Of a DNA stretch of 36,373 nt, positions 29,070-36,373 are shown in pieces. The stretch comes from Lingula anatina (taxonomy: Eukaryota; Brachiopoda; Lingulata; Lingulida; Lingulidae): contig NW_019775125.1 in NCBI RefSeq assembly GCF_001039355.2, forward strand, positions 447,754-484,126, in the 5' to 3' direction. How positions within the stretch are numbered: position 1 is the stretch's first letter; each line of letters begins with the position of its first letter. A model generated the notes under the pieces. The model was not told where the DNA came from and ran no database searches. It saw only the letters and a program-made list of their open reading frames with translations. The translations under genes and the position numbers were made by a program.

Positions 29070-29327
29070 CTGTGACAAAAGTAACCGTGCGTTCTTTGCT
29101 TTCCATTTTGTTGAGCACAGTAGTGATTTCCACAAGATACCTTTCTCCGGGTTCCAAGTTGAATAAATCAAAAACACATTTGTTTGTGTAGTCATCAGTC
29201 TTAAACAGTTTGTCGACATTCCAGTGAGACACCCTAAATTTTTCCCAATTTCCTTTAGGGGTTTCCCATGAAAGCGATGCCGATGTTTCCTGGGCTAACA
29301 CTTTAATTTCTCCGACTGCATCTAGAT
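29070..29327 (-). CDS. FN3-4 (type D'): FN3 exon, 86 residues
   Basis: The acceptor is CCAAACAG|ATCTAGAT and the donor GTCACAG|GTACGTA. The linker is D-L-D-A-V-G-E-I-K, the B strand A-S-L-S-W-E-T-P-K-G-N-W-E-K-F-R-V, and the turn L-E-P-G-E-R-Y-L-V-E-I. It has the same length as FN3-9. The open frame continues upstream through the acceptor, but the conserved FN3 start and the paralogue comparison fix the exon boundary at 29327. Confidence 0.92.
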
Positions 29328-29435
29328 CTGTTTGGTGACACGAAGACAATAAAATTAGTCTGGAGTGATTCTGCTTACGGTGCGTTATACATGTATATAC
29401 AGTGGTGGTAGTAATAATTTTGTTTTCGTTGTACA

Positions 29436-29641
29436 CCGGGCAAACAATGGAGAGACGTTTAAATCCCTTCAAAATTCGAACGCACAAACACAATAGCTTA
29501 GGTAGAAAAACACGATATTTAAGACGAGTGAACCCCATGACGCCGGTTCCTGTGGTCCAGCACGAGCGCGGCAATCCGCTGTAACTGGGTGTAATCGACA
29601 GCAAGATACATCAGCCAGAAGGTCCCCATTGTTTGTTGCGG
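29436..29641. repeat. Possible MITE with CAAACAATGG inverted ends
   Basis: The left end ACCGGGCAAACAATGGAGAG pairs with the right end, reverse complement CCGCAACAAACAATGGGGAC. The shared core is CAAACAATGG. About 206 bp, no coding signal, more CpG than its flanks. The inverted ends are short, so this could be chance. Confidence 0.3.
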
Positions 29642-31423
29642 AAATAGGATTATAGCCTTAAGAGGCTAGAACCCATGCTAACGCGTGCCACGCGTAGCAA
29701 ACTATCCTTATGTTCACTAGTTTGGCACGCGCAGCTGATTGTGCTTTTAGTGTTGCTCACAAACTGCTAGTTAAATTTGTTATCAGTTATTTCATCCAAT
29801 GTGAATTTTCCCGCAGTCAAAATTTGAACTAAGTATTATTTATTTGATTAACATGCATGAACGTCAGCATCAACCTGTCTTTAAAAAAATCTTATTGCAT
29901 TAATCTATAAATGTATAATTTATTTATAAACTTACTGCATTCAAGTATTTATAAAATATGAATGATAATGAATAAGGAATAAGGAAAGAATATATTACTT
30001 ATGCTATACTTATATAATGATATTGAAATTTAATGAGGTGCATTGACAGAGGCGCAAGGACAATCCAACTTCAACGTACAACAGGGGAAAGTCTGACTGT
30101 GTGCTCACACAATATATGAAAGTACGGTCAATTTACAGTGTAAATCATCAGTTAAAGAGGAGAGGGGTCTTACTATAGCTCGCTATCTTTTGTTAAACGC
30201 GACTGCTATTATCTCTCGAACAAGCTTAAACCATACATATATAATTACTGTGTCTCCGGCTGCCGTGCAGAAACGTCATGTCGAACATATTTTGCCACAG
30301 TTACAAACAGGGTACACTAGCGACTTACTTTAGATCACTCGAGTAAGAATGCATACATGCGACACCTGAAGAAAACAATCAAGTATGCAACTGATCTATT
30401 AATTGTTATTGCACAGTGCATGTAACTAGACCTTTGTCCTAACTCAGTAGTAAGGAATAGGACGCTTGAACAAAAAGCTTCTATTCAACTCGCTTAGACC
30501 TAGGACGTGATGCTACTGTCATCCGATGAAACACCTACACTGAACCCTCTACATGAACCTGAAGTCCCCCTAGTTGAAACAAAAACTGCTTCTTGGACCT
30601 GTCCATTTTTTAAGCGTGAAATGGTTTGTGATTTCATTGAACGCCTTTGATCGAAAGCTTTCAAGTGACAATAACCGAAGCGTGTGCAGATTATTTATTA
30701 AAGCGTAATTAAGTTTATTCATCATGATCTATTTAGTAAACAATACTTGCCTAGATTGTGTTTGGATTGATCATCGTCGCTGTTTAGCTACTTGCCTATA
30801 ATGCGTGCTGAACGACAGACAACTTATAAATATTATCAGTGTTACCGTGTAAATGAACACATTTAGTTAAAATATAACGAAGGTGGTAATTTAATCCATC
30901 CACCATATTTATATTTGTTCTTTTAAAACCAGTGTCAGGTTAACACCAAATCAAAGCTAGCCTTGCAGACTGGTTTTGTTTAAATTGTCGTAAATTAAGT
31001 GAAGCTAAGTAAAGCCTGTTTCTACTTCACAGTGTTCATCCCAGCTATAAAACTACATGAAGAATAACAAGACTCCGCAGCGAATTAACTCTCACAATGC
31101 CCTGTGCTTCAGGTTTCCAAGAGTCCCGTGTAACAGAATAATATCGAAGAGTATGGCCCGACAGTAATACAAATATGAGTATGAAAGATTTTACAAACTA
31201 GAAATTCAGGAATTTAATACACATCACATCACTTAATAAATGCACATCACTTAATAAGTAATTTCACAAAAATCGCATCTAATTGTTTAGAGTAACTTCT
31301 ACTTTTATCGATCTCATCGCCTTGTATGATCAACCTAAAAGAAATATAGTGAACATGAGGGAAGGTTACATGCAGGCGAAGGAGGTATACTTCAATATTA
31401 ATTGCAAACAATGTCAACAGACG

Positions 31424-31445
31424 GACAGACAGACAGACAGACAGA
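31424..31445. repeat. (GACA)n microsatellite
   Basis: Five to six units of GACA/CAGA in a row, preceded by imperfect units. Confidence 0.9.
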
Positions 31446-32552
31446 CTCAAGACCGTTGCTTGTCTTTCACACTTTTACACAAACACACGAAGGCTTAATA
31501 AAGGGAGTCGCGTCGCGAAATCTATCTCTTTCCGTCGAACGAGCAAGGGACTGGCCCGAAGTAAGCTTTCTTAACTAATTTCCTTTTTATTCTATATTGT
31601 CATTACTCCATTTGCTCGACTCCTTTATCTTGTAAAAGTGACAAAAAAAAAAAAAAAAAAAGGGTTGTATTCACACACAAGTTGAAAGAACTTTGCATAA
31701 CTTCTTTGCCTTGTTGAATAATGTTTTTCTCAAGGTTACAGTCATAAGATTATGTNTTACTACTGTATAATCAAAAAGGGGAGTTGTTCTTCATACTGGT
31801 TGTTGTTTAACTTATGCTAGCCTACTTTGTACAAATATGGTTTCAATAAATCGCCAAAATTATGACATTAATGAACATTATGTATCAAACGTTTTGATAC
31901 GATTTAAATAAATGGACAAGAATGTTTACGGTATTAGTTACTATTTACCTCTAGCGTTAACTTCGCCCTTCTACATAAATGAACAAATGTTGCTTATAGT
32001 GTTTTTTATTACATATGATTTATATATTCGATACGCTCATCGGCTTTAACAAATCACCTGACATTAACTATGTCTCCCCCGCCGCCCGAAAAAAAAACTG
32101 CTTCTTTAAATTTCGAAATGAATTGCTTTTAAGACAAGGAAGTCCATTAACCCTTTTAGGACTCATTGACATTGTACAGCTTGTTGAAATCAATGTTATT
32201 TTTGCACTCCGCTTTTCAGTGTTCATCCTGGTGCTTTCATAGGGGATACCTCAGGTTGAGGTGACATGTCGCTCGCCTAAATCCATATGCTACTGGAATA
32301 TATTCAAGGACAAATAAAGCTTTGTCCATACTGTCAAAAACCACAGACACTTAATTTTATCTTGAATGAAAAAATACCCTCAAATTATCGTTTTGTGCTC
32401 AAACCTTGCATAACTTGAACCAAGTTCTGATATACAGTGTACTACAGCTACTATGACATTCCTCAAGTTGGGTCTCTGCTAGGAGGGGAGCATTTAAATG
32501 ATAAACGAGGAAGTCTACCTGTAAAAGCAGCATCAGCGGTATAAATGATCGC

Positions 32553-33050
32553 TATCTCCGCCTACCCACCACCAGGGCGAGTGATAGACTGTTTACATAT
32601 ATTCACAGATGTGTCTCTAGCTAGATAGATGGTCATTTAGGGCTCAACTCACCCTGTTGAGAAATCTCAAGGCTGATTACATGGCTGATTACATGGCTAA
32701 TGATTGTTTGTATAACTGCTCAGGCACTGCCACTTGGCAGGTCCAGTCTAAGTCTGCGTGACAGCAATCAAGACAGTTAATTACTCTGACTTCAATGACT
32801 TGCTCTACTGTGACAGATAAAAGAGCCTTAGACTGGTTGCGTAACGAGCAGTTATCACATCGTTGTGAAGCTCAGCTCATGCAGAGCAAGTACAAAGCCT
32901 TTGACGCGCGCGCTGAGATAATTGTTTCCACATGGGATGCCTCAACAGGGTGAGTTGAGCCCTAAATGACCATCTATCTAGCTAGAGGCATATCTGTGAA
33001 TATCTGTAAAAAAATCTTTCACTCGTCCTGGTAGAGGGTAATCTCGGCCC
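32553..33050. mobile_element. Foldback/MITE element with long inverted arms
   Basis: The core arms at 32599-32661 and 32941-33003 are reverse complements over 63 bp with two mismatches visible. They share CTAGCTAGATAGATGGTCAT and AGGGCTCAACTCACC. Weaker pairing extends outwards to about 32553 and 33050 (CTACCAGGxCGAGTGA blocks). The 280-bp centre has a short direct repeat GGCTGATTACAT and no open frame of note. Superfamily and target duplication are not determined. Confidence 0.65.
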
Positions 33051-33932
33051 CTTTTTCTTTGACAGCAACATAAAAATTGTTTAGGGGGAAAGTCACACCA
33101 AGACTCGACGTTGTTTTGTCTACAGCTTTTCCTCTTCCTTGTTAACTGCAATTACTATCACCAATTAATGAAATCGAGAAAGCAATTAAGTGACGGCACA
33201 TTGAATACAGTCACTAGGTGCATTTCGCTGAGTGTTAACAAGATCTAGCGACACATTTTATCGCCACGCGTTCTGGTCTGATAAATCAGTGGGTGTTTAT
33301 TCTGAAGCGGGTAATCAGGAGATATGTCCCTAAATGGGGAGATTCTCGAGGAGACCGGTAGTGTTGAAAGGTCTGAATAATTTTGTCTGTAGAATACGGA
33401 GACTAGCTTAGATTATCATACAATGAATGGTATCATACGTGCCTTAGATCGTCAGTGTGTGCAACAAATGACGCAAAAACGCGCGAATCTGTTTAACAAA
33501 AGGATAGTTCACTACGGAAGACCTTTTGTTTACGTAAGTACTCTAAGGGGACATGGCTACCCAGGCGACCAGAGGATTAGGCCAGCCACTATATGCCGTC
33601 AACAATCGTTTATCGACCCTATCATTATCACACTCCTTCTATTATATTTTCCACCGCAATAATCAGTTTAATCTTCAAATGGTACACGGGGTAAATATAC
33701 ACAGACTTAATACTAGGACGGTACTTTAGAAAAATATACACTACACAGAAACCAAATCTCACAAAAAATAAATTATAGCAATTATCTAGTTATTATAGTT
33801 CAGCTTTGTTTCTAAAAATGATACGGTTTTAACCCGTTCAGCTAGCTAACCTGATCCAGTGATACATCAGCTAGTGATCAAAGGTAGTAGCTATTTTACT
33901 TGGATGCATGAAATAACATTAACTTAAAATAC

Positions 33933-34196
33933 CTGTACAAACTCGCAGGGGATCACTTTGTGTGTCTGCACTGTCTCTTACAGTGTGAATTATCACATCG
34001 TATTCCATTCCTGGAAGTAGGTCATCAAATGTGACCTCTGTGTTGCTATCCCGAGGAATTTTTTTAGATCGGACAGATCCGTCTTTCTCAATTAAGTCTA
34101 CCCCATAGTAATGAACCCCGCCTATTGTCGGTTCCCACTTGATAGTCAAATGATTTGTGCCTCTGTTTTGGCATTTCGGCTCACATTTTGCCGGCT
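33933..34196 (-). CDS. FN3-3 (type C'): FN3 exon with N-terminal CX3C, 88 residues
   Basis: The acceptor is GTATCAG|AGCCGGC and the donor TGTACAG|GTATTTT. The linker is K-P-A-K-C-E-P-K-C, the B strand L-T-I-K-W-E-P-T-I-G-G-V, the turn L-L-P-G-M-E-Y-D-V-I-I, with the shared R-S-K-K-I-P-R-D stretch. It is the paralogue of FN3-8 with a little over half the residues identical. The Lys of the linker is formed across the junction with FN3-2. Confidence 0.93.
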
Positions 34197-34324
34197 CTGA
34201 TACAAAAAGAATGAAATAAAAAATAAACAGTATGAGATAGGAAATAACAAATATATATGACATGAAGACACGAGCGAACGTGGATGTCTTCTGATTAGTT
34301 TGTATGGTACATGGCCTACACTAC

Positions 34325-34515
34325 AGGGACGAATCCAGGATGATGTGAAAGAGGTCCAGTTTTTTTTTTAAAGAATGACAGGCCTCGGATGAAATGTTGT
34401 TTTGGAGGGCAAACAGCGCCATATTGTGCAGTTAAGAACTGAAAATCTTAGTGTGACTCTTTACCAGAAACAGAAGGGAGAGGGGGTCAGGACCCCCTGA
34501 CACACCCTCTAAGGA
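34325..34515. repeat. Dispersed GC-tract repeat, copy 2
   Basis: It shares with 1437-1690 the start 'gaatccagga', the centre 'gagggcaaac...gccatattgtgcagttaagaact', and the end 'ggggtcagg(a)ccccc...cctctaa', in the same order. It is a diverged copy of the same short interspersed family. Confidence 0.55.
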
Positions 34516-34535
34516 CCCATTCCCACAGATATTTG

Positions 34536-34697
34536 GGTCGATCTATCTCCCTGGGGTGTCTCACTAAATTGCAATCAATTTAACCAGCTGAAATGTCTGT
34601 CACGCCTACTAAATCTTTACGGGCGATAGGAGTGACAGACATTTAAGCCGGTGAAGTTGATAGCAAAAAAGTGAGACTCCCCAGGGAGGTAGACCGA
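34536..34697. mobile_element. Near-complete hairpin MITE
   Basis: The left arm (34536-34608) and right arm (34628-34697) are imperfect reverse complements almost to the centre. They share TCCCTGGGG-GTCTCACT at the outside and AAATGTCTGTCAC at the inside, leaving a loop of about 20 bases. About 160 bp; transcribed RNA would fold into a long stem. Non-coding. Confidence 0.6.
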
Positions 34698-34896
34698 TTC
34701 AGATGGATCGATCTAGGCATGGAAACCTTGCCTAATTTCGTTACTGCATTGTACCCAAATGTTCTAACAGATAACACCCATGCTATAATATTTCAAAGAC
34801 GAGCAAACACATACGCTCCTTTCCCTTGTCAGATTATGGAACAGGTGATAACCTCTCTTCCTTAATGTTCGGGGTGAACAAAGAGCTGGCACTTAC

Positions 34897-35166
34897 TTGT
34901 AGAGCACTTGAAACAATAAGGTTTGCTTCTCTGGTCATTTCTCATGGTAAATAGCTTGGCAAGGTATGTTGTTCCTGGAGTTAGCTCAGCTACATGTATT
35001 TCTGCCTCTTCTGTCTCTCCAATGGGATAAGTCTTTCCCTCTTGTGGATCTTTGGAACCATTTAATTGTAACTGGTATCCATCAACTTTGCCTTCAGGCC
35101 TTTTCCACTTCAACGTGATACTATCAACGCCAGGATCAATGTGGATTGCTGTTATTGAAGCTGGGT
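34897..35166 (-). CDS. FN3-2 (type B'): FN3 exon with C-terminal CX2C, 90 residues
   Basis: The acceptor is TTTACAAG|ACCCAGC and the donor TCTACAA|GTAAGTG. The linker is D-P-A-S-I-T-A-I, the B strand I-T-L-K-W-K-R-P-E-G-K-V-D-G-Y-Q-L, the turn L-T-P-G-T-T-Y-L-A-K-L, and the end Y-C-F-K-C-S-T. It is almost the same as FN3-7, including intron sequence next to the acceptor (gtttgcaaatttaaactgtaaat versus the FN3-7 side), so this pair is the youngest of the duplicated set or has been homogenised. Confidence 0.93.
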
Positions 35167-35351
35167 CTTGTAAATTAAAAAAAAAAAGAGTTTTGCAAAA
35201 TGAGTACATTGAAGTGTCGGATTTCAGTACACAATGGTATCGTTTATTGAACGTGCTTGTTTGCAAATTTAAACTGTAAATAAAAACAGAATGCAAGAGA
35301 GATATTTTAGAAAATGATATAAAGAAATTGAAAAAGCAAAAAGCTTCACAC

Positions 35352-35615
35352 CTGTTTGTACATCAATGGAACAGGGTTCAGTTTTCTCCCCATTACTGAC
35401 TGAAGAAACACTGATTTCATACAGGGTGCCAGGCAATAAGCCAGCGATTGTATGACCTGTTTTTGTTGTATCTCTGGTTTCATATTCCTCCTCCCCATCT
35501 TGTAAACGCCATCCAACAGTGAAATGGTCAAATAATCCTCGTGGTTTTTTCCATTTTACATCGACAAGTGTTGAACCTCTGCATGCTGCTGCTAAATCTA
35601 ATGGTACATCCGGGT
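35352..35615 (-). CDS. FN3-1 (type A'): first FN3 exon of the giant gene in this window, 88 residues
   Basis: The minus-strand gene encodes a large multi-FN3, probably extracellular, adhesion or receptor-type protein. Here the acceptor is CTTTCCAG|ACCCGG and the donor AAACAG|GTGTGAA, both phase 1, as in all 29 exons. FN3 core: W at about residue 22 (V-D-V-K-W-K-K-P), G-L-F-D-H-F, and L-L-P-G-T-L-Y-E-I with Y at about 66. It ends V-Q-T-G. A further exon must lie to the right, since this is not an initiation exon. R3-type receptor phosphatases are one candidate family, but no catalytic or membrane part is in view. Confidence 0.93.
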
Positions 35616-36046
35616 CTGGAAAGAAGAAGATGTTTTGAAGCATTACATGTTCGTATTAATGTTCATTTAAGGTCAAGGTCAAGTGAGGTGAAACAACACT
35701 GACTCCTCTCGTGTGTTTGTTTCTTAATTTTTATCTGGCAAAGTCTTCAAATGTATGATTTGAAGTATGGAGAACTATTGTGAGTATATATAGAACCTTT
35801 CTGTGGTAAAAGATTAACAGCAGCACTTCTTGGAAGTCTGATTTTTGAAGTTCAAACTTTTGGACATTAAGGACAAAGAACAATGGAGACCTGAAAGTAG
35901 GTCAAGGAGGTGGAAAGCTGACATCACTTGAAAGTTGAAAGTTGAAAGTTGAAATGCTGCAAGAACTTGAACTTGACTCGTATATCTTCTCCTATCTGTT
36001 CTGAAATTACGTGGTTGGTACAAAATATCTCTACTAGCATCTGAAA
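35616..36046. other. Stretch between FN3-1 and the right-edge ORF
   Basis: AT-rich sequence with a heptanucleotide tandem (TTGAAAG, three units and a part, at 35928-35955). It may be intron of the FN3 gene and at the same time 5' leader of the element or gene encoding the plus-strand ORF at 36047. Confidence 0.6.
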
Positions 36047-36373
36047 ATGACCAAGAAAAGGAATTCTTCGAAGAAAAAAGGCTACTATGCTGTGGCAAGA
36101 GGCTACCAAGTTGGTGTCTACAGGACCTGGGAAGAGACTGAGAAGCAAGTTCTAGGCTACTCTGAAAATCTACACCAGGGATACATCTACTACTCAGGTG
36201 CCAAAAAGTTCATGTCAAAGGCCGGGATTCATTCATTCAAAGTATTCGAAAATGGAAATGAGTACGATAATGAAATTTATGAGAAACTTCTAATGGAGGA
36301 AAAAACAAAGAGCACTCTTGACACAAGTGGAGAAAATGGAGAAGCCCAAGAGGATGAGGAAACACATAAAAAA
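36047..36373 (+). CDS. Partial ORF with RNase H1 N-terminal (viroplasmin-type) hybrid-binding domain
   Basis: 109 codons from ATG at 36047 stay open to the window end. An in-frame TAG at 36035-36037 and an A at -3 support this start. After a short basic leader (K-K-R-N-S-S-K-K-K) comes G-Y-Y-A-V-A-R-G-Y-Q-V-G-V-Y-R-T-W, then V-L-G-Y-S, then F-M-S-K-A-G. This matches the RNase H1 N-terminal domain (Y-Y-A-V-x-x-G-x-x-x-G-I-Y-x-S-W...V-x-G-Y...A-x-x-F), which binds RNA:DNA hybrids. The tail is acidic and hydrophilic. Whether an RNase H or another domain follows is not visible. It lies opposite to the FN3 gene, so either a host gene nested in an intron, a neighbouring gene, or a transposon ORF. 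Confidence 0.75.
   Translation, partial: MTKKRNSSKKKGYYAVARGYQVGVYRTWEETEKQVLGYSENLHQGYIYYSGAKKFMSKAGIHSFKVFENGNEYDNEIYEKLLMEEKTKSTLDTSGENGEAQEDEETHKK

Larger units (their letters stand above)
29328..33932. other. 4.6-kb intron between FN3-3 and FN3-4
   Basis: The intron splits the duplicated block A'B'C' | D'. It holds a possible small inverted-repeat element (29436-29641), a (GACA)n microsatellite (31424-31445), an A19 run (31643-31661), one undetermined base (31756), and a foldback element (32553-33050). No FN3 exon, RNA gene or other conserved coding region is visible. It is far longer than the corresponding intron between FN3-8 and FN3-9 (156 bp). Confidence 0.7.
34197..34896. other. 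Intron between FN3-2 and FN3-3
   Basis: This 700-bp intron holds the second copy of the G/C-tract repeat (34325-34515) and a hairpin element (34536-34697). The matching intron between FN3-7 and FN3-8 is only 252 bp and lacks both, so they inserted after the block duplication, or were lost from the other copy. Confidence 0.7.

Noticed and set aside
29328-29604. Upstream extension of the FN3-4 reading frame on the minus strand
   Set aside because: The frame stays open past the acceptor by chance. The paralogue FN3-9 and the acceptor CCAAACAG fix the exon start at 29327.
33423-33662. 79-codon plus-strand open frame
   Set aside because: Short, no domain, and inside a repeat-rich intron; consistent with chance.
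2063-35615. Naming the gene as PTPRB, PTPRJ, tenascin, fibronectin or titin-like
   Set aside because: FN3 domains alone do not decide the family. No phosphatase, EGF, fibrinogen, Ig or kinase domain is in the window.

Overview
The window is animal genomic DNA, most likely from a marine invertebrate. It is AT-rich and intron-rich and carries many transposon fragments and (AAT)n microsatellites. No bacterial signals are present: no operons, Shine-Dalgarno sites, CRISPR arrays, rRNA or tRNA that I can recognise. Short interspersed motifs such as AAAGGGATAATAACTC and CCCAGCA...AACGTT...TGCTGGG suggest a mollusc or other lophotrochozoan, but amphioxus or a hemichordate cannot be excluded. The species call is inference.

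The main content is one giant gene on the minus strand. I recover 29 consecutive exons between 35615 and 2063. Each encodes exactly one fibronectin type III (FN3) domain of 82-99 residues (one of 136), and each is bounded by AG/GT splice sites in phase 1. Summed, they give 7,968 nt, or 2,656 codons, every exon being a multiple of three. The gene has no visible start (signal peptide) or end (membrane segment, catalytic domain, stop), so it runs past both window edges. The P-x-G-x-V-D-x-Y signature seen in many domains is typical of R3-type receptor tyrosine phosphatases (PTPRB/PTPRJ-like) and related large adhesion proteins. No diagnostic domain lies in the window, so no gene symbol is given. 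I number domains in transcript order: FN3-1 is at 35.6 kb and FN3-29 at 2.1 kb.

The gene has grown by block duplication. FN3-1 to -4 (A'B'C'D') correspond one to one with FN3-6 to -9 (ABCD), with FN3-5 between. The B-C pair carries a cysteine cluster (CX2CX6CX3C) across the domain border in both copies. Next to FN3-7, a near-perfect 132-bp tandem duplication has copied the splice acceptor and the start of the exon, making a decoy acceptor.

The introns hold the mobile DNA. There are three decayed or truncated non-LTR retrotransposons (about 3.3-4.9 kb +, 9.0-10.04 kb -, 13.68-14.83 kb +). A PIF/Harbinger element at 16268-17183 has perfect 26-bp ends, a 3-bp target duplication, and stubs of both of its genes. 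Several foldback or MITE-like elements are present (3.07, 6.5, 12.6-13.6, 15.84, 19.4, 29.4, 32.6-33.0 and 34.5 kb). A hAT-like right end lies at 1-347, and a dispersed G/C-tract repeat is present twice (1.44 and 34.33 kb). At the right edge (36047 to the window end, + strand) an open reading frame begins with an RNase H1 N-terminal (viroplasmin-type) hybrid-binding domain; it is open at the window end and runs opposite to the FN3 gene.
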